From positions 1 through 12,176 of the forward strand of contig JANTGN010000072.1 of the NCBI GenBank assembly GCA_024762895.1: a stretch of 12,176 nucleotides of DNA. The letters are read 5' to 3'. The notes below the pieces were generated by a model. That model worked only from the letters and a program-made list of their open reading frames with translations, was not told where the DNA came from and did not search any database. The stretch comes from Thiotrichales bacterium (GTDB lineage Bacteria > Pseudomonadota > Gammaproteobacteria > J044). Made by a program: the position numbers and the translations under genes. Of the stretch, positions 1-6,606 are shown piece after piece (the first letter of the stretch is position 1; each line of letters begins with the position of its first letter).

Positions 1-488
1 TAAAATGCCCATGCCAGGGCAATGAACCAGAATCCCATGGCCGCATGGGCACTGACAAATGAGCAGTTTCGTTCGCATTGCTTCGCAGTTGTGAGTGCGC
101 CAGTAAATGTCTTATCCCCGCCGAACTCCATGATCTCTGAGGGTCTGGCCCGACCGGTATGATCTTTAAGAGCACTGACTATCAGGCCCGGGCCCAGAAT
201 AAGAACCAGGAGCAGGAAAGTAAGTTTTGAACGCAGTCCTTGCTCTGATTTTTTTCGCCATCGCCAGCTGGCAAAGATGAGCCATAGCAGACCAAAGAAG
301 ACATAGAAATGGATTTTGGCAAACAGGTGATAGCTAAATTGAACCCAGTGTGCATCGTTCAAATAAAATCCACTCTCGACGTCATAAAAGTGTCGGCTTA
401 TCAACAGGTCTATGTCGGGGTAAATAAAAAATAAGATGACACATAACAGAAACAAGCTTAAGGCTATGCTGTTATTTGGCCAATGCAT
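1..488 (-). CDS. PAP2-family membrane phosphatase, 3'-truncated by window edge
   Basis: The 162 visible codons from ATG at 488 encode a hydrophobic protein with membrane segments at about residues 8-24, 61-75 and 89-106 and another beginning near 151. The family signature is visible: motif 1 KX6RP is K108...R115-P116 (KDHTGRARP), and motif 2 is CSFVSAH at 142-148, with H148 as the expected catalytic histidine. The third motif (SRX5HX3D) would lie outside the window. PAP2 enzymes remove phosphate from lipid substrates such as undecaprenyl pyrophosphate, phosphatidylglycerol phosphate or lipid A at the membrane; the substrate here cannot be told. Motif 2 reads VSAH instead of the usual PSGH. 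The gene lies 29 bases downstream of the HD-GYP gene on the same strand and is probably its co-transcribed distal partner. No clear Shine-Dalgarno precedes the ATG, so the start is tentative. Confidence 0.85.
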   Translation of the reverse strand, partial: MHWPNNSIALSLFLLCVILFFIYPDIDLLISRHFYDVESGFYLNDAHWVQFSYHLFAKIHFYVFFGLLWLIFASWRWRKKSEQGLRSKLTFLLLVLILGPGLIVSALKDHTGRARPSEIMEFGGDKTFTGALTTAKQCERNCSFVSAHAAMGFWFIALAWAF

Positions 489-517
489 GAACTGGATTAA
501 AAATATTATTCAAGCCG

Positions 518-1597
518 TTAAAGTACGTAGGGGTAATGATCATCTGGTGTGCCTGAATACGCGTTTTCTCGAATCTCTTCTCGTATACGTCTGATCTCAG
601 GTAATAATTCGATGAACACTGAAAATATATCGGGATCAAAATAGCTGCCAGATTGATTGGTCATTAGTTCAATCGCATGGGCTTCAGGAAAGGCAGGTTT
701 ATAGATGCGTTGGTGAACCAGGGCGTCATAGACATCTGCGATGGCCACAATACGGGCACTTTCAGGAATATCGGACCCTGCCAGGCCACGAGGGTAACCT
801 CTGCCATCCCAGCGTTCATGATGGCAATAAGCGATGTCCCTGGCCATGATGAGCAGGGGGATGTCACTGCCATCAAGCATGTTGGCACCGATCTCGGCGT
901 GACCCTGCATGATGCTGTATTCTTCACTGGTTAGCTTGGCGGGTTTTAACAGGATGTTATCGGGAATGCCGATTTTCCCTATGTCATGCATGGGCGCAGC
1001 GACACGGATCTCATCAATATTAAGTTGATCCCAGCCCAGGGAATCGGCAATGGCAGCCGAATACATGCCTATGCGGCGAACATGGGCCCCAGTTTCTTCA
1101 TCGCGCACTCCCGATGCTGCCAGTAGGCGCATCGCGATCTCTTCTTCCCGTAAGCGTATTTGTTCAGTACGTTTATGGATCTCAGCTTCCAGGTGCTCTC
1201 GGGTCAGCAGGTTTTGTCGAGCGGCCTGGAGGATATTGACCTGGTGTTCATAGCTTTGTCCCAGCTTCTGTATGAGCAGGAGGCATTTGCCGGCTTGATT
1301 AATGGCATCGGCCTGTAAAGCAATCTCCATGCCTTCGCTATTGACCTCTACCCAGGGACCAGAGCACAGTGGTTCGGCATTCTGATCCGACCAGACCTCG
1401 TTGGCATCAAAAAAGAAATTGTCCAGGAATGGAGAGATGCCTTGAAGAACCAGGGTTTCCCTGGCAACGCAGGCCTTTGGTAATAGATCACAAAACCAGG
1501 GTGTAGACTCGGTGAGCAGGATAAACCGGGTGTCATCCTGACGTTCCAGAACAACGGTTTGCAGAGTGGAATAAAGACTAAACAGGGTGTCTGGCAT
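518..1597 (-). CDS. PAS-like/HD-GYP domain c-di-GMP phosphodiesterase
   Basis: This 359-residue protein has no membrane segment. Residues about 1-115 look like a PAS-type sensor fold, 120-155 is a helical linker, and 155-335 is an HD-GYP domain. The metal and active-site residues are present in order: E168 and H172 (ETGAH), HD at 204-205 within HDIGK, H233, HH at 259-260, the GYP motif at 267-269 (HHERWDGRGYP), and D288. HD-GYP enzymes hydrolyse c-di-GMP to pGpG or GMP in the cytoplasm, so this copy should be active. The N-terminal region resembles, from memory, sensor regions joined to histidine kinases in similar GTPase/OmpA gene clusters, so its output domain may be exchangeable. It follows the GTPase gene by 21 bases with only a weak AAGACGA-like ribosome site. 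Confidence 0.9.
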   Translation of the reverse strand: MPDTLFSLYSTLQTVVLERQDDTRFILLTESTPWFCDLLPKACVARETLVLQGISPFLDNFFFDANEVWSDQNAEPLCSGPWVEVNSEGMEIALQADAINQAGKCLLLIQKLGQSYEHQVNILQAARQNLLTREHLEAEIHKRTEQIRLREEEIAMRLLAASGVRDEETGAHVRRIGMYSAAIADSLGWDQLNIDEIRVAAPMHDIGKIGIPDNILLKPAKLTSEEYSIMQGHAEIGANMLDGSDIPLLIMARDIAYCHHERWDGRGYPRGLAGSDIPESARIVAIADVYDALVHQRIYKPAFPEAHAIELMTNQSGSYFDPDIFSVFIELLPEIRRIREEIRENAYSGTPDDHYPYVL

Positions 1598-1618
1598 GGC
1601 TGTCGTCTTAGCTAGTCA

Positions 1619-2143
1619 CTATGAATACTCACGTTGGGGAGTATTATTTTGTTTCATGATCTGTTCGGCCAGAAGTTTAAAGGCCTGTTCTACCCCTTCA
1701 CCGGTCTTGGCGCTGGTTAAGACAACTTGCCAGCCCTGGGCTTTCAATTTTTGTACATCACTGTCACTTAAGGCCCAGTCATCCTTGAGGTCGTGTTTAT
1801 TGATGGCCATGACAAAAGGAATGTCACCGAGTATTCCTGATATTTTTCCATGTAAACAGATGGCGTCTTCAAAACTCATTTTACGTGTGCCATCACAGAC
1901 CAACAGATAACCCGAAGAACCCCTGACATAGGAAGGGCGAATCTCGCAGAACTCGTCTTCGCCCGCCAGGTCCCACAACATGAGCATGACCTCTTCGTTA
2001 TCAACGGTCAGGGTCTTTTTGTCGATCTTGACACCAACGGTAGTTAGATATTTCTCAGAGAACAGGCTGCTGACATAGCGTCGAACAAGGCTGGTTTTAC
2101 CAACGGCAAAGGTCCCGACCATGCAGATTTTTTTCTGGATCAT
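1619..2143 (-). CDS. Rab/Ras-like small GTPase
   Basis: This 174-residue protein is a single G domain, the usual size for a Ras-superfamily protein. All nucleotide motifs are visible: G1 GTFAVGKTS (10-18), switch I threonine at 34/35, G3 DLAG (58-61) after a beta strand, G4 NKHD (115-118) and G5 TSAK (143-146). The position equivalent to the catalytic glutamine Q61 of Ras is glutamate (E62, in DLAGED), which suggests slow intrinsic hydrolysis or a need for a partner. There is no C-terminal cysteine for lipidation, so membrane recruitment would have to come from a protein partner. Its ATG overlaps the stop of the OmpA-like gene (ATGA, 2140-2143), implying translational coupling. It belongs to the broad group of prokaryotic Ras-like GTPases that includes MglA; I do not assign it to a named subfamily. 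Confidence 0.92.
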   Translation of the reverse strand: MIQKKICMVGTFAVGKTSLVRRYVSSLFSEKYLTTVGVKIDKKTLTVDNEEVMLMLWDLAGEDEFCEIRPSYVRGSSGYLLVCDGTRKMSFEDAICLHGKISGILGDIPFVMAINKHDLKDDWALSDSDVQKLKAQGWQVVLTSAKTGEGVEQAFKLLAEQIMKQNNTPQREYS

Positions 2144-3933
2144 TTTATGGGTTCCACCGAGTCTGCCTGGTTAACCAGTTGGACCTGAAAGGTGACGCGC
2201 CGATCCAGTATTTCACCACCATCACCCTGGCTGTCTGTACTCGGTTGCCTGGCCCCCATGGCAACAGTTGAAAATAGTGAAGAAGGGAGGCCATTCTCAA
2301 TTAGTGCCTGTTTCACGTATTCAGCCCGTGCCATTGAGATCTCATTGTGGGACTGAACCGATCCATGGCTGTCACTATGCCCTATGATTATGATGTTAAG
2401 CAATTCTTCCATGGCTGCGGCTGTGTCCTTGAGTTGTTCAATGATGCTAACGAGCTCGGGTATACGTTCCGCCTGCTGACCAGTTAAGCTGGATTGCCCG
2501 TACTCAAACAACAAGATGGTTGACTCAAGATAGCGCTTTTTCTCATAAAATACGAGCTCGTGCTGCTCTGCGGCGTGTAGCCCCCTGGTATCGGTATTCT
2601 GAATGCCAGGGATTAACAGGGCTCGTTGCCTGGCCTCGTTTATCCATTGCTGGGGCGCCTCCCCGGTCAGAATTAGCCGGTTGCCCTCGATGACCATCTG
2701 TGTGCTATCAGGAGGTTGTAGGATCTGTTCTGCCCTCAGGCGGGTAAATTTGGGTGCGAGGGCGATATAGGGCTGGAATTTCCATTCTATATTCAATTGT
2801 TCAGCGATCTTGGCGCCAACCACCTGCGCAGGATCTCTTGCCAGCTCGTCACGCAGACCGCGCACGATATAGCGTCCTTGCCTCTCTTCGGTATTTGTTA
2901 TGGCCAGACCGGGTTCCTGGTACAGGCGATCCAGCGCTGTATTCCACTTGACCTTTGTATCATAAAGGCCATATAGCCAGTAACCCAGAAATATGAAGGC
3001 CGTCATGAGTAATAACCAGGTGAGTGGAGAGGTATGCCGTACTCCTTTCACCTCCGCCTGTGAGAGGAGGCAGCGCTCTAATTGAGGGGTGGTTGCGATA
3101 AAGGACTCACTATCACCATCGTAGCTCTGAAGGGCATCGGAATGTATGAGGTGGATCTGTTCCAGGGTCTCTGCCATAACCTGTCGAATATCATCTGGGG
3201 GATTACCACGGATAGCGACAGCCAGCAGGGCCCTGGGGCCGAGTTCGATTAATACCGTCAGGTCACCAAAGCGCATCTGTTGCAGGTTTTCCTGGTCATT
3301 GACCTGGAAAGAATCGGTAATGAAATCCTGTATGGCCGTGAGCATGGCAGAGACCATGTCGGGATCTTTGGTGATGGCAGTGTCGGAGCTGATATGGTTC
3401 AGCAATAGCCCTGACTTTCGATCGATCAGGAAGGCCTGTTCGACCTGATAGATCAGGGTGTTTTTAAGGACTATTTCTGCGTAAGAGGTGCCGGTACGCC
3501 AGGCGTCGAAACGCCATTTCAAAGAACGAGCAGAAAGGCTGTGTTCCACCATCTGGTTGATGGTTTGCAGTAGTTCAGCCAATGTCTCTGTGATCGATTT
3601 TCGTATGGCTGGGCCTATTACCGGGAACAGGGCATCGACCAGGGGGCGGGGGTTTTTCCTGACCGAGGCATGTAAGGCATCTTCGACGTTCTGTAATAAT
3701 GCCTGGGTCAGGCGATCGTTATCCAGAGAGCTCAGTTGCACCGCGGCAGGGAGTATTTCGGCAATAAATCGAGCGCGCCCCGTAGAGTCCTGCAAGCGTG
3801 CCTTGAGTGCCAGGAGTTCCTCATAATCCTTGCCTAACAATAAATGTCGGAGTTGTTCGAGGTCCTGATCCTGCTGTAGGGCAACAGGGTCGGTGTGTAT
3901 TGCTTGAGTGTGTGAGTGGCTCAATGGGCTCAT
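2140..3933 (-). CDS. Single-pass membrane protein: roadblock/LC7-like cytoplasmic region plus OmpA C-terminal domain
   Basis: This 597-residue protein has four parts. Residues 1-300 are cytoplasmic, starting with LEQLRHLLLG (25-34) and helices. Within them, about 160-265 reads like a roadblock/LC7 or longin-type fold (strand EQAFLIDRKSGLLL followed by helix SAMLTAIQDF). One membrane helix lies at about 303-323. A periplasmic linker at 325-455 has BON-like or OmpA-like subrepeats (VIEGNRLILTGEAP near 414). The last part, 465-587, is an OmpA-family peptidoglycan-binding domain with D521 and R536 spaced as in the diaminopimelate-binding Asp/Arg pair, N530, and RR at 578-579. There is no signal peptide, which fits an N-in, C-out topology. 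Roadblock proteins are known partners of small GTPases (MglB with MglA), and the next gene encodes one. The roadblock assignment is inference; the OmpA domain and membrane helix are clear. Confidence 0.85.
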   Translation of the reverse strand: MSPLSHSHTQAIHTDPVALQQDQDLEQLRHLLLGKDYEELLALKARLQDSTGRARFIAEILPAAVQLSSLDNDRLTQALLQNVEDALHASVRKNPRPLVDALFPVIGPAIRKSITETLAELLQTINQMVEHSLSARSLKWRFDAWRTGTSYAEIVLKNTLIYQVEQAFLIDRKSGLLLNHISSDTAITKDPDMVSAMLTAIQDFITDSFQVNDQENLQQMRFGDLTVLIELGPRALLAVAIRGNPPDDIRQVMAETLEQIHLIHSDALQSYDGDSESFIATTPQLERCLLSQAEVKGVRHTSPLTWLLLMTAFIFLGYWLYGLYDTKVKWNTALDRLYQEPGLAITNTEERQGRYIVRGLRDELARDPAQVVGAKIAEQLNIEWKFQPYIALAPKFTRLRAEQILQPPDSTQMVIEGNRLILTGEAPQQWINEARQRALLIPGIQNTDTRGLHAAEQHELVFYEKKRYLESTILLFEYGQSSLTGQQAERIPELVSIIEQLKDTAAAMEELLNIIIIGHSDSHGSVQSHNEISMARAEYVKQALIENGLPSSLFSTVAMGARQPSTDSQGDGGEILDRRVTFQVQLVNQADSVEPIK

Positions 3934-3963
3934 GACAGGCGGGCAGGTATCGTTGGCGAAACC

Positions 3964-4536
3964 TTATGCTTCGCCTTCGAGGCCCGTTGCCATATCCTTA
4001 AGCAGTTTGGCCAGAGTACTTCGATCGGCCTTGCTGCTTGTGAGGTCCTGTGAAATTGTTGCTAGCTGTTCACTCAGCTTATCGGACTCAGACTGGAGAC
4101 GGTTACATTCGCCCATCAACTGGTCATAGAGATCGGCAAGGTCGTTTTTGGTCTTGCTCTCAAAACGGCTATGGGATTCGTTGGTTTCATTGAGCTGATC
4201 CTGTAGCCCCGAGTCATCCCGTTCTCTGTTCTTCTCCTCGGTCTTAAGATCGGCACTCAGTGTATCCAGTTTTTTTATGAGTGTGTCTTCAAGCTTCTGG
4301 ATGCGTTGCAGGGTCTCGGATTTAAGATCGGCTATTGCCTGGGTGAAGTCCGCCTCGATCTTTGACTGATGAATATTGAGGCGCTGAACCTCTTCTCCGA
4401 ACAGCAGGTCGCGGACTTTCTCGAGGCTGGTCACCTCGGGGGGCGTGGCAACTTCTTTTTCACTTGTTGTGGGTGACTGGGACTCATTACCGGTGCTGGT
4501 TTTTTTTCTGCTTTTGGCTGTTGTCTTGGTCGTCAT
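3964..4536 (-). CDS. Coiled-coil protein of unknown function
   Basis: I do not recognise a named family. The 190-residue protein starts with a Lys/Thr/Ser-rich, probably disordered tail (1-35, including TTAKSRKK). A short motif LEKVRDLLFG (38-47) follows, then almost continuous charged heptad-type helix (about 50-185) with no membrane segment or cysteine pair. The motif at 38-47 matches LEQLRHLLLG in the neighbouring OmpA-like protein (L, E, R, L, L, G identical), so both may dock on the same partner or on each other. The frame is also open from a TTG at 4551, but I chose ATG 4536 because GGGGCAAGA lies just upstream of it. It ends 30 bases before the OmpA-like gene and is the first gene of that tight run, following a possible CRP-dependent promoter. 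Confidence 0.8.
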   Translation of the reverse strand: MTTKTTAKSRKKTSTGNESQSPTTSEKEVATPPEVTSLEKVRDLLFGEEVQRLNIHQSKIEADFTQAIADLKSETLQRIQKLEDTLIKKLDTLSADLKTEEKNRERDDSGLQDQLNETNESHSRFESKTKNDLADLYDQLMGECNRLQSESDKLSEQLATISQDLTSSKADRSTLAKLLKDMATGLEGEA

Positions 4537-4569
4537 ATTTTCTTGCCCCAAATTGCAGTAGATGCGTTA

Positions 4570-4575
4570 TTTATT
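4570..4575 (-). promoter_or_regulatory. Candidate -10 element for the coiled-coil gene
   Basis: The minus strand reads AATAAA here, a 4/6 match to TATAAT. A start about 7 bases downstream (near 4562) would put the centre of the CRP-like site at about -41.5, the spacing of class II CRP-activated promoters. Such promoters often lack a good -35, as here. The call is weak on sequence alone. Confidence 0.25.
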
Positions 4576-4595
4576 GTTGGTCTTGCATTTCCATA

Positions 4596-4611
4596 TGTGA
4601 TAATCATCACT
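4596..4611. promoter_or_regulatory. CRP/Vfr-like operator, 9 of 10 half-site bases
   Basis: The sequence is TGTGA-N6-TCACT, differing from the CRP consensus TGTGA-N6-TCACA at one base. It lies 60 bases upstream of the coiled-coil gene start and is positioned to activate that gene and the operon behind it. Its right half overlaps a 24-base perfect palindrome, so an alternative reading is a site for another dimeric regulator. Confidence 0.4.
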
Positions 4612-4625
4612 TATAAGTGATGATT
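4602..4625. repeat. 24-base perfect palindrome
   Basis: AATCATCACTTA is followed directly by its exact reverse complement TAAGTGATGATT, with no spacer. The T run (4624-4628) is on the plus strand, where no gene would need a terminator, and there is none on the minus strand. The stem is AT-rich. A DNA-binding site for a dimeric regulator is therefore more likely than a transcription terminator. It overlaps the CRP-like site at 4596-4611. Confidence 0.6.
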
Positions 4626-4742
4626 TTTAAACTCCTAACTCCTGCTTTAGAAGTAGCCATATCACAATTAAAAATTTCTTTATTTATTATAGTTACATAG
4701 TAGTTTAACAGCGACTTATCAAGAGACCGCGTCGGTCAGGAG

Positions 4743-4772
4743 TTAGCCACGTGATGATGTAGTGGTGGCTAA
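4743..4772. repeat. Inverted repeat over the stop codon of the MinD-like gene
   Basis: Arms TTAGCCAC (4743-4750) and GTGGCTAA (4765-4772) are exact reverse complements with a 14-base loop. The right arm contains the TAG stop codon (4771-4769). The minus strand has no following T run, so it is not a classical intrinsic terminator. It could still form a 3'-end hairpin that stabilises the ATPase mRNA or thins transcription into the operon downstream. Confidence 0.4.
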
Positions 4773-6349
4773 ATACTATCCTCCTTAGGGTTGGTCTGAT
4801 TGACAGGTGTAACCGGCCCCGTTCCGGACTTGCTCATATGATCCAGCCGATTAAAGAGCCGATACAGGTTCTCGTTCAACGAGCGTTCCTGTTCGGATAT
4901 CTCGTCAATGATTCCAATGACTTTTTCCAGAAGATACTCTACCTCGGTATCAGAGGCCCAGGGTTTACCAAACTGGTGTTCATAGGTTTTATGGAGATCT
5001 GTCAGGAGTTCGGTAAACTCCGCTTCGCCAAGTTCGTGTCGTTGGGCCTGCTTAATCAGCTCGGCCCTGGGATTAAATAGATCGCGTCCAAACTGTTGCC
5101 GAAAATTCTTCTGCAGATGCTGGCTGAGTTCCTCTATTCGAGTGGCATCGCCTTTGCTCTGGGCAAACAGGCGTAATACTGTACTTGACAGGCTATGAAC
5201 GGGCTTCTGATGATATTTTTCGTAGTCATCTTCCAGGGTGATGATCAGGTGTTTTAACTCGCTGGCGGGATAGTCCTTGAGTTTGAGGTGTTGTAACAGG
5301 GCATTGCGGGTATCAAAGGGGTAGTCTTTGAAACGATCCACAAAGGCCAGAATCAGGGGGATGAGCAGGTCTCTACCCTGTGCGGCATCGATATCCCCTT
5401 CTTTGATGACCTTCAGGGCCTGTTTGGTCAGTTTTTCTGGCCCGGGGGCGCTCTTGCTGGTGCTGCCCGGTAGGTCCGGTCGCATATAGACGCCGGTGGG
5501 GTGGCGACCATGGGCCGTGAGACTGGTCTTGATGGCCAGTTTATTCCAGAACTCACTAAAACTGACCTTCTCCAGGTCATGCTTGAACTGCATGGTCAGG
5601 TTTTCGGCCAGTTTATAGAAACACTGGCTGGCTGGAGCACTGTGTTTGAGCAGGATGACCGGGCGTTTAAGTGTCACCGAGGAGGTAACAGTTTCATCGA
5701 TCTTGATATAACCCAGATAGTAGGCCGGTATCTGCAGAAACTTACGGACATTGCGCTCAAAGCGTTTATAGATCTCTACGCTCTCGCTATAGTCATTGAC
5801 CATGTTCACCAGTACATGGATCGGGTTTTTCTGGCCCCGCTTTTTGAGCACCTGCAACATGGCAAAGGAGTTTGACAGGGATGAAGGCTCGGGCGTCAGC
5901 ACCATGACGATGTAATGAGCTGAGCGCAGGAAATGCATGACGGTATTGCGTACGCCCGAGGCGGTATCGATCAGCAGGCAGTCAAAACGCTGTTCCAGTT
6001 CACGCAGGGCACCAACGAACCGTTCTCGTTGACTGTCGTCCAGACTAACAAAATCAGCCAGACCGGCGGCAGCTGGAAATATCTTTACGCCACTGGGGCC
6101 ATCGGTGATGATGTCATCCAGGGTCTTTTCTCCGGTGAGCAGATGCTCCAGGGTGAAGACGGGCATAAAGCCGAGCAAATCCCTGGTCTTGGAAGGTCGG
6201 GTATCGGCATCCAGAATACAGACCTTCTGTCCCCGTGTGGCCAGGGCTATGGCCAGATTGGTGGTGATGTTGCTCTTACCCACACCACTTTTTCCACTGG
6301 CAATGGCAATGACGCGGGCAGGGCGTTGATTGTCCTGTTCAGGTCTCAT
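4769..6349 (-). CDS. MinD/FlhG-like ParA-superfamily ATPase with long C-terminal extension
   Basis: This 526-residue protein has a MinD-type ATPase domain at about 10-260. The deviant Walker A is KSGVGKS (20-26), with signature lysine K20 and P-loop K25. The A' aspartates lie in LDADTRP (D47, D49), and Walker B is CLLIDTASG (D128). These ATPases dimerise on ATP and place flagella, division sites or chemosensory and envelope complexes. Typical MinD/FlhG proteins are about 260-300 residues. The extra 260 here are helical and charged, with no recognised domain and no amphipathic membrane-targeting tail: the C-terminus (GPVTPVNQTNPKEDSI) is polar. No flagellar genes are nearby, so flagellar number control is not supported. 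It heads the minus-strand group. The start is the only in-frame ATG after an upstream stop, though no strong Shine-Dalgarno is seen. Confidence 0.9.
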   Translation of the reverse strand: MRPEQDNQRPARVIAIASGKSGVGKSNITTNLAIALATRGQKVCILDADTRPSKTRDLLGFMPVFTLEHLLTGEKTLDDIITDGPSGVKIFPAAAGLADFVSLDDSQRERFVGALRELEQRFDCLLIDTASGVRNTVMHFLRSAHYIVMVLTPEPSSLSNSFAMLQVLKKRGQKNPIHVLVNMVNDYSESVEIYKRFERNVRKFLQIPAYYLGYIKIDETVTSSVTLKRPVILLKHSAPASQCFYKLAENLTMQFKHDLEKVSFSEFWNKLAIKTSLTAHGRHPTGVYMRPDLPGSTSKSAPGPEKLTKQALKVIKEGDIDAAQGRDLLIPLILAFVDRFKDYPFDTRNALLQHLKLKDYPASELKHLIITLEDDYEKYHQKPVHSLSSTVLRLFAQSKGDATRIEELSQHLQKNFRQQFGRDLFNPRAELIKQAQRHELGEAEFTELLTDLHKTYEHQFGKPWASDTEVEYLLEKVIGIIDEISEQERSLNENLYRLFNRLDHMSKSGTGPVTPVNQTNPKEDSI

Positions 6350-6429
6350 GGAATAAGTGTCGGAACCAGCCTCTGATACGGGTTTTAATTAAATATGATG
6401 TAGGAAAAGTGTACCTGAGTGGGAAAAAA

Positions 6430-6445
6430 TGTGAAGCATTTCACA
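6430..6445. promoter_or_regulatory. CRP/Vfr-type operator, perfect half-sites
   Basis: The sequence TGTGA-AGCATT-TCACA is an exact match to the CRP consensus TGTGA-N6-TCACA and has A-rich and T-rich flanks like the extended consensus. It lies in the 257-base divergent region, 81 bases from the ATPase start and 162 bases from the kinase ATG. It could therefore act on either or both promoters. The binding protein is inferred to be a CRP/Vfr homologue encoded elsewhere. Confidence 0.65.
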
Positions 6446-6489
6446 AATTTTGCTGTTTTTGTGGCGATGAATGTGTAGAATCAAGTACT

Positions 6490-6495
6490 TATAAG
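6490..6495 (+). promoter_or_regulatory. Candidate -10 element for the HDOD kinase gene
   Basis: TATAAG matches TATAAT at five of six bases and lacks a good -35. A transcript starting near 6502 would put the CRP site centre at about -64, close to class I geometry. This leaves a leader of about 105 bases before ATG 6607 in which I see no clear RNA element. Confidence 0.25.
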
Positions 6496-6606
6496 AATAA
6501 GTTAAAGTCAACCTTAGTTTAATGACTGAATTTTTGATCGGTTAGGGATAAGGTTGTAGATTCCAAAGTGGGTGTCGGGGGTGTCCACGAGGACAAGATT
6601 ATAATA

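Noticed and set aside
4537..4551. TTG start adding five residues to the coiled-coil protein
   Set aside because: No ribosome site precedes it, while the GGGGCAAGA stretch lies just before ATG 4536.
4602..4628. Palindrome followed by T run as an intrinsic terminator
   Set aside because: The T run is on the plus strand, where no gene ends upstream, and the stem is AT-rich.
5933..6376. Plus-strand open frame opposite the start of the MinD-like gene
   Set aside because: It is fully antisense to the Walker A/B region of a convincing ATPase and has no family features.
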